A stretch of DNA of 64,000 nt from Gimesia sp. (lineage in GTDB: Bacteria > Planctomycetota > Planctomycetia > Planctomycetales > Planctomycetaceae): contig NZ_JAVJSQ010000040.1 of NCBI RefSeq assembly GCF_040219335.1, positions 124,001 through 188,000 on the forward strand, written 5' to 3'. The translations under genes and the position numbers were made by a program. The notes under the pieces were generated by a model that did no database searches, was not told where the DNA came from, and saw nothing but the letters and a program-made list of their open reading frames with translations. The first letter of the stretch is position 1. Every line of letters starts with the position of its first letter. This document shows, in pieces, positions 20,600 through 29,939 of this stretch.

Positions 20600-21976
20600 T
20601 TAAAACAGTTCACGGATTTCCTGCTTACCCACATCCACCAGCGGGAAGGGGCGACCGGCGGGGCCGGGGAGCACCGTGTGTAGATCGAAGCCGAGGCTAT
20701 GGTAAACGGTTGCTGCCAGATCCCCGGGAGAAACCGGTCGATCTGCAGGCACACCACCAATCGGATCGCTGCTGCCGACCACGCGTCCACCCTGGACGCC
20801 TCCGCCGGCAAAGTAACAGGTAAAACATTGAGGCCAGTGGTCACGGCCTCCGGCTGGATTGACTTTCGGGGTGCGGCCAAATTCCGCCACATTGCAGACC
20901 AGGGTTTCGTCCAGCATGCCCCGGTCGTACAGATCTTCAATCAAGGCGCTGTAAGCCTGATCGTACATAGGGGCGACGATATTCTTCATACCCTCAATGG
21001 AGGTGAAAGGTTTCGAGCCGTGAATATCCCAGGTGATTTCGTTGAACACGGTCAGGAAGGTGTTGATCGTTACGAAACGCACGCCGGCTTCCACCAGACG
21101 GCGGGAGAGCAGACAGCATTGCCCGAAGCGGTTCATACCGTAACGTTCACGGACCTTCATGGGTTCTTTGGAGAGGTCAAAGGCTTCGCGGGCCTCTTTA
21201 CTGGTCATCAGGCGATAAGCCGAGTGAAAATTGCCGTTCAGCAGTTTGGCGTCCTCGGTCGATTCAAAATGATCGATGGTGCTGTCAACCACATCGCGGA
21301 TTTTACGACGCCGTTCCAGACGGGCCGAGCCGATCTCCTGGGGAGGCAGCATGTCGGGAACTTTAAAGTTCGGTTTGGAAGGATCGGCCATCAGGGCAAA
21401 AGGATCGTGAGCTTTACCCAGGAAGCCGCCCGCCTGACCATTAGGCAAGTTTCCACCGCCGCGTCCCATCGTTTCGGGGAGTACCACGTTGGCGGGCAGG
21501 TCGGTTTTGCGGCCTCGCAGATAATCGACCACGGAGCCGATGTGAGGAGTATTGATTCCACCCGTGAAGAGCCGACCGGTCTGCATCATCTGCCAGCCGG
21601 CATCGTGGACCGCTGCCGCGGTATGGTAACAGGAACGTACCAGCGAGAATTTATCGGCGACGCGTGCATGCAGCGGGAAAATTTCGGAAATATTGATATC
21701 GGGGGAGGCCGTATTAACGGGCTTGAAGGGACCCCGGATTTCGGATGGTGCCTCCGGCTTCATGTCGAAGGTGTCGAGCTGACTCGGGGCACCCAGATTG
21801 AAGATCATAATCGCCGCGCGGTTGTCGTTCTTCTTGTCGACCATCCCGCGTTCTTTAGCTTCGAGGTACTGTGGCAGTGAGAGCCCCATAGCGCCTAATG
21901 TGCCGACTTGCAGAAAGTCTCTGCGGGTGACTCCGCTGCAGGTATGCGCTGTGCCTTTGCCAGTGAACTTCAGCAT
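20600..21976 (-). CDS. DUF1501 Tat-exported protein
   Basis: A 458-aa protein with a Tat leader (TRRDFLQVGTLGAMGLS) and the DUF1501 fold, related to alkaline phosphatase/sulfatase-like proteins. Typical stretches are MIFNLGAPSQLDTFDMKP, PLHARVADKFSLVRS, and NVAEFGRTPKVNPAGGRDHWP near the C-terminus. The ATG at 21976 is taken; an in-frame TTG lies four codons upstream. It heads the run DUF1501, PSCyt2/PSD1, cytochrome-WD40. It is divergent from the PAS-AraC regulator, about 200 bases apart. Function in this family is unknown; export beside haem proteins suggests joint action outside the cytoplasm. Confidence 0.93.
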   Translation of the reverse strand: MLKFTGKGTAHTCSGVTRRDFLQVGTLGAMGLSLPQYLEAKERGMVDKKNDNRAAIMIFNLGAPSQLDTFDMKPEAPSEIRGPFKPVNTASPDINISEIFPLHARVADKFSLVRSCYHTAAAVHDAGWQMMQTGRLFTGGINTPHIGSVVDYLRGRKTDLPANVVLPETMGRGGGNLPNGQAGGFLGKAHDPFALMADPSKPNFKVPDMLPPQEIGSARLERRRKIRDVVDSTIDHFESTEDAKLLNGNFHSAYRLMTSKEAREAFDLSKEPMKVRERYGMNRFGQCCLLSRRLVEAGVRFVTINTFLTVFNEITWDIHGSKPFTSIEGMKNIVAPMYDQAYSALIEDLYDRGMLDETLVCNVAEFGRTPKVNPAGGRDHWPQCFTCYFAGGGVQGGRVVGSSDPIGGVPADRPVSPGDLAATVYHSLGFDLHTVLPGPAGRPFPLVDVGKQEIRELF

Positions 21977-22063
21977 GATGAACCTCAATGTGTGGAATAC
22001 GAATTAGGATCTGTCAGCGGCGGGATCCGGCTATAAATATCAGTCAGACGGAAACTGAACCAC

Positions 22064-22086
22064 TGCGCGAATTTCCTACTCGCGCA
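22064..22086. promoter_or_regulatory. inverted repeat in the DUF1501/araC divergent promoter region
   Basis: TGCGCGA (22064-22070) and TCGCGCA (22080-22086) form 7-bp arms with a 9-bp spacer, midway between the two divergent starts. It could be an operator for the adjacent regulator (inference). Confidence 0.4.
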
Positions 22087-22178
22087 AGAAAACCCTGATT
22101 CGTTTATTTTCGCATATCGTAGACGCTAAGATCAACATCGTCTTGTAGGAATGACGCATAAATTTGTATTATTTACGC

Positions 22179-22940
22179 ATGCAAGATCCTCAGAATTTCC
22201 GGGACGATTTCCTGAAACGCCTTGACAACAAACTCCATCTGGAAGAACTCTTCAACTACATTCCCGATGCTTATTTCTTTGCCAAGGACGCACAGGGACG
22301 TTTTATCAATATCAGTCGTGCCTGGATGGATGTGCGAGCGATTCCCCGCGAGGAAGACATCATCGGCAAGACCGATTTTGACATCCATCCCAAGGATCTC
22401 GCAGAACAATACGTGGCTGAAGATCAGCGGGTGATGGAATCTGGTACTCCACTTCCCAACCAGGTCTGGTTAATTCCCGATCGCCAGGGAAATCTGAAAT
22501 GGTATCTCTGCAGTAAGATTCCCCTGTTCGGCGATGGCGGCAAGGTGATCGGTGTGGCCGGCGTGTTACGTGACATCAAAGTTGCCGGCTCCGAATTTCA
22601 GTCTTACCAGGAACTCGACCAGGTGATCGCCTACGTCCTGGAACATTACCAGGAACGCATCCAGATTTCCGAACTGGCCGATCTGATCTTTCTTTCTGTC
22701 AGTCAGCTCGATCGGAAATTTAAAAAGCTGTATCAGATTACTCCTCAAAAATATATTCTGCGGGTCCGCATCAATGCCGCCTGTCAGCTGCTAACGAGAA
22801 CCGAAAAACGGGTGTCCGAAATCGCCCTCGAATCTGGTTTTTATGATCAGAGTTATTTTACCAAACAGTTTGTCAACCTGATGGGGCTCTCTCCTTCCGA
22901 GTACCGTAAACGTTTTCGGCAGGAGACGGAGATTGCCTGA
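22179..22940 (+). CDS. PAS domain AraC-family transcription regulator
   Basis: A 253-aa protein. A PAS/PAC sensor domain spans about 15-130 (note IPDAYFFAKDAQGRFINISRA and a C-terminal PAC-like IPLFGDGGKVIGVAGVLRDI). An AraC-type double helix-turn-helix covers about 148-250 (ISELADLIFLSVSQLDRKFK and VSEIALESGFYDQSYFTKQF). No strong ribosome site is seen; the ATG at 22179 is preferred over the TTG at 22164. It sits between two DUF1501/PSCyt modules, divergent from one and convergent with the other, which makes both plausible targets. The ligand or redox signal of the PAS domain is not apparent. Confidence 0.92.
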   Translation: MQDPQNFRDDFLKRLDNKLHLEELFNYIPDAYFFAKDAQGRFINISRAWMDVRAIPREEDIIGKTDFDIHPKDLAEQYVAEDQRVMESGTPLPNQVWLIPDRQGNLKWYLCSKIPLFGDGGKVIGVAGVLRDIKVAGSEFQSYQELDQVIAYVLEHYQERIQISELADLIFLSVSQLDRKFKKLYQITPQKYILRVRINAACQLLTRTEKRVSEIALESGFYDQSYFTKQFVNLMGLSPSEYRKRFRQETEIA

Positions 22941-22960
22941 TTCACATTGATCAGGCAATC
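22931..22960. terminator. palindrome shared by two convergent stop codons
   Basis: GATTGCCTGAT (22931-22941) and ATCAGGCAATC (22950-22960) pair perfectly over 11 bp with an 8-base loop. The stem contains both convergent stop codons, so each protein ends Ile-Ala. No T-tract follows on either side, so termination is a guess. Confidence 0.5.
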
Positions 22961-24438
22961 AGCTCATCAATCACGTGACCACCCACATCGGTCAGGCGGA
23001 ATCGGCGTCCGCTGTAGAGGTAGGTCAGCTTTTCATGATCCATTCCCAGCAGTCGTAAGATCGTGGCGTGTAGATCATTCACATGCACTTTGTTCTCCGC
23101 TGCTTTGAAGCCGATTTCATCGGTGGCTCCGTATGTCGTTCCCGCTTTAACGCCACCGCCGGCCAGCCAGGTGGTAAACGCGTGCGGATTATGATCGCGT
23201 CCTGGATTCGCCCCTTTTTGAGCGATCGGCAGGCGGCCGAATTCACCGCCCCAGATCACCAGCGTTTCATCGAGCAGGCCGCGGGCCTCCAGGTCTCCCA
23301 GGAGAGCGGCGATCGGCTGATCGGTTTCGCCGGCGAAGCCACTGTGATTTCCTTTGATGTCCTGGTGTCCGTCCCAGCTCCGCTGATTCTCCATCCCGCC
23401 GGAGTAGATCTGTACGAAGCGGGTTCCCCGTTCCACCATCCGCCGCGCGATCAGGCATTGTTTTGCGAAATGCTCACACTGCTTGTTGCCAATGCCGTAC
23501 TGATCCTGCAGGTGTTTCGGCTCCTTCGAAATGTCTAATGCTTCGGGAGCCGCACTCTGCATGCGATACGCGAGCTCAAAACTTTCGATGCGGGCCGCCA
23601 GTTCCTGGTCTCCTTCGTTCTGTTCCAGATGCTGTCGGTTGAGAGCTTTTACGAGATCAAGCTGCGAGCGCTGGCGTCCTTTGTTGGTTAATACTGACGG
23701 CGGTTGCAGGTTGTCGATGGGCTCACCGGTTGGTCTGAGATACGTTCCCTGGTAAACGCTGGGCAGAAACCCGGCGCCCCAGTTCAGGCTGTGTCCTTTG
23801 GGTAGACCGCGTCCCAGGGGATCGGACATCACCACGAAGGCCGGCAGGCTGTCGCTTTCGGAACCCAGTCCGTAAGTGACCCAGGAACCGACACAGGGAT
23901 GCCCCATTTTGGGGACGCCGCAATTCATCATGAACAGCGCGGGGCTGTGATTGTTTGATTCTGTATGCCCCGAGTGAATGAAGGCCATCTTATCGACGTG
24001 CTGGGAGAGTTGCGGGAAAATATCCGAGACCCATTTCCCTGATTCGCCATACTGTTTGAATTTGAAGGGGCTTTTCATCAGCGGTCCGACCGCGTTTTGA
24101 AAGAAGCCGGTCTTGTTGTCAAACCCTTCCAGAGCCACGCCATCCCGCTTTTCCAGTTCGGGTTTATAATCCCATGTATCAACCTGGCTCGGTCCACCAT
24201 TGATAAACAGCCAGATGACCGCTTTTGCTTTCGCGGGCATATGGGGTTCTTTCGGTGCCAGCGGATTGTTGGGGCGCACAGCCGGAGCGGCCTGGCTGGT
24301 TTCCAGGAGTCCCTCCTGTTGCAGCAGGCTGAGCAGGCCCAGCGTACCGATGCCGCTGCCGGCTCGTTTGAGCAGCTGTCGGCGGGCCATTAATTGATTG
24401 AGTGAAATGGTCGGCAGTTCTGTGATAGGTTGTGACAT
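22951..24438 (-). CDS. DUF1501 Tat-exported protein (second copy)
   Basis: A 495-aa DUF1501 protein with a Tat-like leader (MARRQLLKRAGSGIGTLGLLSLL). Family stretches include AVIWLFINGGPSQVDTWDYKP, AFIHSGHTESNNHSPALFMMN, and ETLVIWGGEFGRLPIAQKGANPGRDHNP. The ATG at 24438 has GGAG about 8 bases upstream; an upstream GTG frame extension is not supported. It follows the PSCyt1/PSCyt2/PSD1 gene by 63 bases and ends tail to tail with the AraC regulator. The two DUF1501 proteins of this window belong to visibly different subgroups, since the second is longer and carries SHTESNNHSP. Confidence 0.93.
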   Translation of the reverse strand: MSQPITELPTISLNQLMARRQLLKRAGSGIGTLGLLSLLQQEGLLETSQAAPAVRPNNPLAPKEPHMPAKAKAVIWLFINGGPSQVDTWDYKPELEKRDGVALEGFDNKTGFFQNAVGPLMKSPFKFKQYGESGKWVSDIFPQLSQHVDKMAFIHSGHTESNNHSPALFMMNCGVPKMGHPCVGSWVTYGLGSESDSLPAFVVMSDPLGRGLPKGHSLNWGAGFLPSVYQGTYLRPTGEPIDNLQPPSVLTNKGRQRSQLDLVKALNRQHLEQNEGDQELAARIESFELAYRMQSAAPEALDISKEPKHLQDQYGIGNKQCEHFAKQCLIARRMVERGTRFVQIYSGGMENQRSWDGHQDIKGNHSGFAGETDQPIAALLGDLEARGLLDETLVIWGGEFGRLPIAQKGANPGRDHNPHAFTTWLAGGGVKAGTTYGATDEIGFKAAENKVHVNDLHATILRLLGMDHEKLTYLYSGRRFRLTDVGGHVIDELIA

Positions 24439-24501
24439 CCTGTTTCTCCGTATTATTCGATTGAACTGTGTATTAAAAACTGGTCTCACAGAAAGTCGCG
24501 A

Positions 24502-27500
24502 TTAGTTGGGATAGATGAATTCATTGGTACTGAGCAACGCATGCGTGAAGTCGGTTAACGCCAGCAGTCGCGGTTCCGCCTTCTTCTCCGCGGTATAGGA
24601 CTGCTCATGCTGTTTGATAAATTCGACTGAGATCGCCGTTTCACTGGCGGTCGGCTGACGTCCCAATGCGATCTGATAGGCATCCGCGACTGCCCGCTCC
24701 AGCGAGTCTGGCTGCTGCTGGATACGCTTGGCGAAGGACTTCGCACTCTCGCGGATAAAGTCGGCATTCATGAACAACAGGGCCTGCGGGGCGATAGTGG
24801 TGCTCGAGCGTTGACCGATGCTGACCAGTGCTTCCGGGGCATCGAAGAGCTGCATCATTGGAATCAGCTGACTCCGTTTGATTTTGAAATAGATACTGCG
24901 ACGCTGGTTGTCGGTCTTCAGCGAACCGGGACCGTACATGGTTGTATCCAGCCGATCGCCGACATACAGAATCGAATCACGAATGGCTTCCCCTTCCAGA
25001 CGCTGAGGTGTACGACGCCAGTGCAGCTTGTTTTCGGGATCTATCTTTGCTTTGTCTGCAGCGAAGTCGGTTGACTGTCGATACGTAGCGCTGAGCATGA
25101 TCTCTTTGTGCAGCGGCTTGAGGTGCCACTGGTGTTTGATGAGCTGGTTCGCCAGGAAGTCGAGCAACTCTGGATGTGTGGGGCGTTCCCCCTGCAGACC
25201 GAAGTCGTTCGGCGTGCTGACGATGCCGGCTCCCATGTGATGCTGCCAGAGTCGGTTCACCAACACCCGGGCCAGCAGGGCACCGGCACCCTGATTGGTA
25301 TCGGTCATCCAGTTGGCCAGTGAAGTGCGTCGATACGAGGTGGTCGCTGACTGCGGAGGTTCTTCAATCCACTTCTGTTCCTGCCCGGGGTTTCTCATCA
25401 GTACCTGCAGGAAACCCTGTTCGGCGACTTTCCCCTTTTGATCGGTATCACCCCGCGTCAGGTAGTATGTGACGTCGAAGAAGTCTTTCCCCTGACTGTG
25501 GTGCCGGACCGGTTTGATTTCGGGGCCTTCACTGCAGATCATGACTTTCGTCAACGCGGGCTGAGGTTCTGTTTTCAGATGCTGTTCGACCTTGCCGGAC
25601 AACGCAACCCACTCGGAATCCTGTTCGCGATAGTATCGCTTGAGAATCTGTTTCAGTCCTGCATTCAGCTTCTTCAGGTCTCCCTGCGCTACAAACTGCA
25701 GGGCCTGGGCCAGCTGTTCAGGGCTGCCAGTTCCTGTTTTGACAGGGGGGGCACTCGCGCTGCTGACCGAAAACCGCGGGTGTCCAATGCTATGATTCAC
25801 ATTGTTGGTGAATGACATGGTGATTGTTAGCTCGGTTTCGCCTGTGAACTCCAGCGGCTCTTTCAGATCGAAAACAATCGCCTGGTCCTTGCCGATTCCA
25901 CCCAGGTCAACCGCCCAGCCGGATCCGTATTGCCCATCGATGGCGCTGGCTGCAGAGAGAGTGGTCTGGTTCTGCTCGTGCGTCGCACGGGCGTTGGTCA
26001 GCTTCAGGTCCTGGCTCTTCGCCTCTTTCTCATTCAGTGATTTGGCTTTGACCTTAAATGCGGTTAGCGAAAAGTTGCCGTTCACCGCGCGACCGGGGCC
26101 CTGGTGGGGCAGGCTGCGATGTGTCAATGTTTCCAGGCGAATGGAACGCAGGGGACTCACGCTGGTTTTCAGGCGGAATGTGTAGTGATCCTGGTTGATA
26201 TTCGGGCCACTGACCAGGATCGAGCCATCTTCTAGTTTTTCAAAGCGGGCTTTCCCCTTGGATGAATGACTGGAGACTTCGGGAACAATCCACTGATCCA
26301 GCTGACTGCGGTCGACTTTACCCTGCGTGAGCCACTGTTTGAACTGCGGGTTGAGCTGATTCGCTTCATAGTCGCGCAACGCTTTGACCAGTGGCGCGTG
26401 TGCCTGGTCAAAGGCGGCTTTCTCTCGCTGATATTTTTCGGGATCGAGATCGATTTCAATCTCGGTGCGGACGGTCGTGGTGAATGTCGAGAGCATCCGG
26501 TAGTAATCGCGGGTGGGGATGGGGTCAAACTTATGATCGTGGCAGCGGGCACAGCCGACGCTCAGTCCCAGCATGGCCAGACCGGTGGTGTTGAGCATGT
26601 CATCCAATGCGTCATAGCGGGTGCGTTCTACTTCATTGGCCGTGATCTGGGTTGGAAAAACACCTGCGCCCAGAAAGCCCGTCGCCATCAGTGCCAGTGG
26701 ATTTTCAGGAGCGATTTCATCCCCCGCCAACTGCCAGCGGACAAATTGATCGTAAGGCATGTCCTGGTTGAGGGCCTTGATGACAAAATCGCGATAGTGA
26801 TAGGCATAGTTGCGGTCGTAGTCGTGTTCGAAGCCGTGGCTCTCTGCGAAACGGGCGATGTCGAGCCAGTGCCGTGCCCAACGCTCTCCATAGCGGGGGC
26901 TGTCGAGCAGCCGATCGATCAGTTTTTCATAGGCGTCGGGACTCTGGTCTGCCAGGAATTCTTCGATTTCCGCGGGTGTGGGGGGCAGGCCGATCAGGTC
27001 GAAATAAGCGCGGCGGATATAGGTGCGTTTACTGACCTCTGCGTTGGGGGTTAAACCTTTGGGTTGCTGGGCAGCGATGATAAACTGATCGATCTCATTG
27101 CGGGCCCGGTCGTTAGATTTCACCGTCGGGACGGCAGGTTGACTCAGCGGCTGAAACGACCAGAACTTTCGATCTTCGTCTGTTACTGCGAGTGGGCCGG
27201 CTTCTGCTTTGTTGCCGGTGGCCAGCGGTTTGTCGTAGGGAGCGCCCAGATCGATCCATTTCGAGAGGCTGGCAATCTCTTTGTCGTTGAGCTTCTCCTC
27301 CTTGAGCGGCATGTAGGGCTCTTCGCGGTGTTCGACCAGAGCCATCAGGTAGCTCTCTTTGCCGGTCTTTTCAATCATACCGCTGTCGAGCAGCTTCTTA
27401 CGGGTGGAGAGGTCAAAGTCTCCTTTGACAGACTGGCCCCCATGACATTTCAGACATTTCGCAGCCAGCAGGGGGCGGATTTCTTTCTTGAACACCTCCA

Positions 27501-27621
27501 GTCCCTGCTGCATTCGTTTCGCGTGGTCAGCCGGGAGCACTGGTTTCTTTTCCGCGGCGGTCAGTACGCTGCTGGACAGGCTGGCGATTAACAACATGAG
27601 CGCGATGGTAAAAATTCGCAT
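24502..27621 (-). CDS. PSCyt1/PSCyt2/PSD1 multidomain cytochrome protein
   Basis: A 1039-aa exported protein. A signal peptide (FTIALMLLIASLSSSVLTAA) precedes the PSCyt1 cytochrome domain with C56-x-x-C59-H60 in AKCLKCHGG and YMPLKEEKL as the distal ligand region. DUF1549 (PSCyt2, about 175-380) has IRRAYFDLIGLPPTPAEI and GCARCHDHKFDPIP. A beta-sandwich carbohydrate-binding-like insert covers about 450-640. DUF1553 (PSD1, about 770-1000) has RVLVNRLWQHHMGAGIVSTPNDFG. The ATG at 27621 directly follows an in-frame TTG. Encoded 93 bases after the FecR-LamG gene, it probably belongs to the regulon of the ECF sigma factor upstream (inference). Confidence 0.93.
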   Translation of the reverse strand: MRIFTIALMLLIASLSSSVLTAAEKKPVLPADHAKRMQQGLEVFKKEIRPLLAAKCLKCHGGQSVKGDFDLSTRKKLLDSGMIEKTGKESYLMALVEHREEPYMPLKEEKLNDKEIASLSKWIDLGAPYDKPLATGNKAEAGPLAVTDEDRKFWSFQPLSQPAVPTVKSNDRARNEIDQFIIAAQQPKGLTPNAEVSKRTYIRRAYFDLIGLPPTPAEIEEFLADQSPDAYEKLIDRLLDSPRYGERWARHWLDIARFAESHGFEHDYDRNYAYHYRDFVIKALNQDMPYDQFVRWQLAGDEIAPENPLALMATGFLGAGVFPTQITANEVERTRYDALDDMLNTTGLAMLGLSVGCARCHDHKFDPIPTRDYYRMLSTFTTTVRTEIEIDLDPEKYQREKAAFDQAHAPLVKALRDYEANQLNPQFKQWLTQGKVDRSQLDQWIVPEVSSHSSKGKARFEKLEDGSILVSGPNINQDHYTFRLKTSVSPLRSIRLETLTHRSLPHQGPGRAVNGNFSLTAFKVKAKSLNEKEAKSQDLKLTNARATHEQNQTTLSAASAIDGQYGSGWAVDLGGIGKDQAIVFDLKEPLEFTGETELTITMSFTNNVNHSIGHPRFSVSSASAPPVKTGTGSPEQLAQALQFVAQGDLKKLNAGLKQILKRYYREQDSEWVALSGKVEQHLKTEPQPALTKVMICSEGPEIKPVRHHSQGKDFFDVTYYLTRGDTDQKGKVAEQGFLQVLMRNPGQEQKWIEEPPQSATTSYRRTSLANWMTDTNQGAGALLARVLVNRLWQHHMGAGIVSTPNDFGLQGERPTHPELLDFLANQLIKHQWHLKPLHKEIMLSATYRQSTDFAADKAKIDPENKLHWRRTPQRLEGEAIRDSILYVGDRLDTTMYGPGSLKTDNQRRSIYFKIKRSQLIPMMQLFDAPEALVSIGQRSSTTIAPQALLFMNADFIRESAKSFAKRIQQQPDSLERAVADAYQIALGRQPTASETAISVEFIKQHEQSYTAEKKAEPRLLALTDFTHALLSTNEFIYPN

Positions 27622-27714
27622 CAATGCCTCTTCGTCTGGAAGTTTCAGCGGGAATGAAGTTCTGGTATGTCAGGTCTCTTTAGCTATATCACAATAGTGG
27701 AGCCGGGAAATCAA

Positions 27715-29373
27715 TTAAGAACCTGGTTTTCCGGCCTGGTACAGTCTGGAAATCTCATCTGCGGAAAGTGCCCGACCAAACAGGGCAAACTCATCCAGGC
27801 GGCCATTCAGACTGCGGATGCTGTGTGCGCCCGAGTGATTCTGGGGACGCCAGTTTCCGATTTCCGCAGGGCCAATGATCAACGGGACCGGCTTTTCGAT
27901 TTTATGATGACTGACGGGAACGCCGTCCAGGTAATGTACGACTTCGCGTTTCTGATGATCGTAAACTGTGACCAGGAAAATCCAGCGGCCCAGGTCGGTA
28001 GGCTGCAGGACGACGGGGGAGAAAAAGTTCTTCACCTCGCCGGTATTCACGCCGAGAATGATCTCCCCTTTGTCACTTAACTGCCAGTGGGGATTACCGG
28101 GTTGGAAGCCATCGGTCAGCATCAGAGAGCTCAACCAGCGGTCGAAGCCTTCGATACGAACCCAGGCCATAAATGTGAGGGACTGGTATTCCCCCGGAAT
28201 CTGCAGCCGTACACGGTCACTGGTTCGTTTGAATTCGAGTCCCTGTTTATCGGGCCAGCGACCTGAAGTCCACTGGCAGCCGACAATCGCGCCATCCGTC
28301 GCAGAGGACAATGGCTGTCGGGCTTTGTTCTTCAGTGTCCGGACCCAGTTTGATGGCTCTTCAAAGTCATAATAGGCGAGCAGGCTCGGATCTGTCTTGA
28401 GGCGCTGGTTCTGCTCACGCCAGTGTGATAACTGTTGCTCTTGCTGACGGGCCGCGAGTTGAGAAAGTTCTTCCAGGTCGATCAGCGGTCGGATCGCTTC
28501 CTGTAACTCGTTCAGAGTTCCCTGGGCATCGAAATTGACTCCTTCTCCGGTAGTCAGGCTCTGCAGCGGTGGAGCACTTTGCTGCTGGTTGGCAGCGTGC
28601 AGTTCGACCTTGCCATCAATGACCTGCACCTGTCCGTTCCCGGTTTCATCCAGGGAGAGGGTAAATTCCGTACCCAGATCAACCACATTCAGTCGGGAGG
28701 TGGCGACGGAAAATCCCTGAGCCTGCTCCGGAACAGAGGCTCGCACCTTTCCGTATTCACAGAATGCTTTAAGGGGTGAGATCAGCTTGATCGCTGCGGG
28801 ACCTTCGATGAGCACCGAGGCGCCGCTGATCATCTCGACCTGAATCGTACCGCTTTTCAGTTTCAACCAGCCGGCCGACAGACCGGCACCGGCCTGGAGA
28901 TCGCGGGGTGTTTCCCACTCAACGCCCACGGCCTGGGTGAGCAGAGCGATGTGATCGGTTTGCGGTTCACTGGCGGCGGGAGAGTTCTCAGAGGATTTCG
29001 TTTCCGGAATATTAACGATTTGTGACTCTTGTCCGGATCCAATGCTCCAGCCAGCGTAATAGGAGAGCGACAGCAGGAGGGTTGCTGCGACGACAGAGGA
29101 AATTAGCAAGAGGACAAACCGAGAGGCATTCCACTGGGAGTCCGTTCGCGTCTCAACATGCTGTGGAACCCACGGATCGGCGTCTCGTGTCTCGGCGGTC
29201 CAACTGGCCAGACCGGAGTGCACTTGCAGATAGTCAATGTAGACCTGACGCTGGTCGGCGTCCTTTTTGAGAATTTGCTCCAGCTCCATCTGTTCAGATT
29301 CGCTGATGGTTTCCTGGAGCAGGGCATCGATCAGCTGAACGGTTCGATTGTCGGAAGAAGGGGGTGAATTCAT
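27715..29373 (-). CDS. membrane FecR-like protein with C-terminal LamG domain
   Basis: A 552-aa protein with a cytoplasmic N-terminal helical part (about 1-80), one membrane helix near 85-111 (FVLLLISSVVAATLLLSLS) and a FecR domain near 140-290. FecR signatures are GWLKLKSGTIQVEMISGASVLIEGPA and VVDLGTEFTLSLDE. After a coiled Gln-rich linker (LAARQQEQQLSHW), a LamG/concanavalin-like domain spans about 345-545. The ATG overlaps the sigma-factor stop codon (ATGA), so the two are translationally coupled. By analogy with FecR it should carry an outside signal to the sigma factor, with LamG as the possible ligand sensor. Confidence 0.9.
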   Translation of the reverse strand: MNSPPSSDNRTVQLIDALLQETISESEQMELEQILKKDADQRQVYIDYLQVHSGLASWTAETRDADPWVPQHVETRTDSQWNASRFVLLLISSVVAATLLLSLSYYAGWSIGSGQESQIVNIPETKSSENSPAASEPQTDHIALLTQAVGVEWETPRDLQAGAGLSAGWLKLKSGTIQVEMISGASVLIEGPAAIKLISPLKAFCEYGKVRASVPEQAQGFSVATSRLNVVDLGTEFTLSLDETGNGQVQVIDGKVELHAANQQQSAPPLQSLTTGEGVNFDAQGTLNELQEAIRPLIDLEELSQLAARQQEQQLSHWREQNQRLKTDPSLLAYYDFEEPSNWVRTLKNKARQPLSSATDGAIVGCQWTSGRWPDKQGLEFKRTSDRVRLQIPGEYQSLTFMAWVRIEGFDRWLSSLMLTDGFQPGNPHWQLSDKGEIILGVNTGEVKNFFSPVVLQPTDLGRWIFLVTVYDHQKREVVHYLDGVPVSHHKIEKPVPLIIGPAEIGNWRPQNHSGAHSIRSLNGRLDEFALFGRALSADEISRLYQAGKPGS

Positions 29374-29939
29374 GAGCCTGCCTCCGTGGATGGTAGTGAC
29401 TGCTGCATGCAGTCCATGAGTTTCAGACGCAGACGGGCGAGCTTTTTGTAGATCGCATCTCGGGAGCGGCCCAGCTGATCAGCGACTTCCTGAATCGTCT
29501 GTGGGCCATGGTAACAGTCGAGAATCAGTTTTCGGTTCTCATTGTCCAGTTTCTGAATGCAGTCCTGCAGAGCCTGTTTCCGCTGTTCTGACTCCGGCAG
29601 TGACTTATTCTGCTGGGCTGCGATCAGCGAGAGGACTTCATCGGAGAAATAATGACGGTCCCGGCTCTGAACCCGTTGGAAGTTCTTCACCTCATAGAAA
29701 GCGATCCCGCAGGCCCAGGCAGCAAAACTCTGAGAGGTATCGAAGGTCTGGCATTTACGCCACAGGACCAGGCAGGTCTGTTGGAAAACATCTTCCGCGT
29801 CGGTCTGGTGCGGCAGCAGCGTACCGATAAAGCCCCGGATCAGGCTGTGATGCCGGGCCAGCTGAGAGACGAAATGCTCATCGGGCAGGGCGCCTGCCGT
29901 CATTTCAGGCTTTTCGGTTGTATCTCGGTTTGAGTCCAT
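29370..29939 (-). CDS. ECF sigma-70 factor, planctomycete type
   Basis: A 189-aa ECF sigma factor. Region 2 is visible near 25-90 (QLARHHSLIRGFIGTLLPHQTDAEDVFQQTCLVLWRK; FAAWACGIAFYEVKNFQ) and region 4 near 125-180 (QTIQEVADQLGRSRDAIYKKLARLRLKLMDCM, a helix-turn-helix). The ATG at 29939 replaces a TTG six codons upstream. It overlaps the FecR-LamG gene by 4 bases and heads the run that continues through the PSCyt1 and DUF1501 genes. No classical zinc anti-sigma gene is seen, so the FecR-like protein probably controls it. Confidence 0.93.
   Translation of the reverse strand: MDSNRDTTEKPEMTAGALPDEHFVSQLARHHSLIRGFIGTLLPHQTDAEDVFQQTCLVLWRKCQTFDTSQSFAAWACGIAFYEVKNFQRVQSRDRHYFSDEVLSLIAAQQNKSLPESEQRKQALQDCIQKLDNENRKLILDCYHGPQTIQEVADQLGRSRDAIYKKLARLRLKLMDCMQQSLPSTEAGS

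Noticed and set aside
20699-21880. A 393-codon plus-strand frame inside the DUF1501 gene
   Set aside because: Antisense to a clear DUF1501 protein and without recognisable domains.
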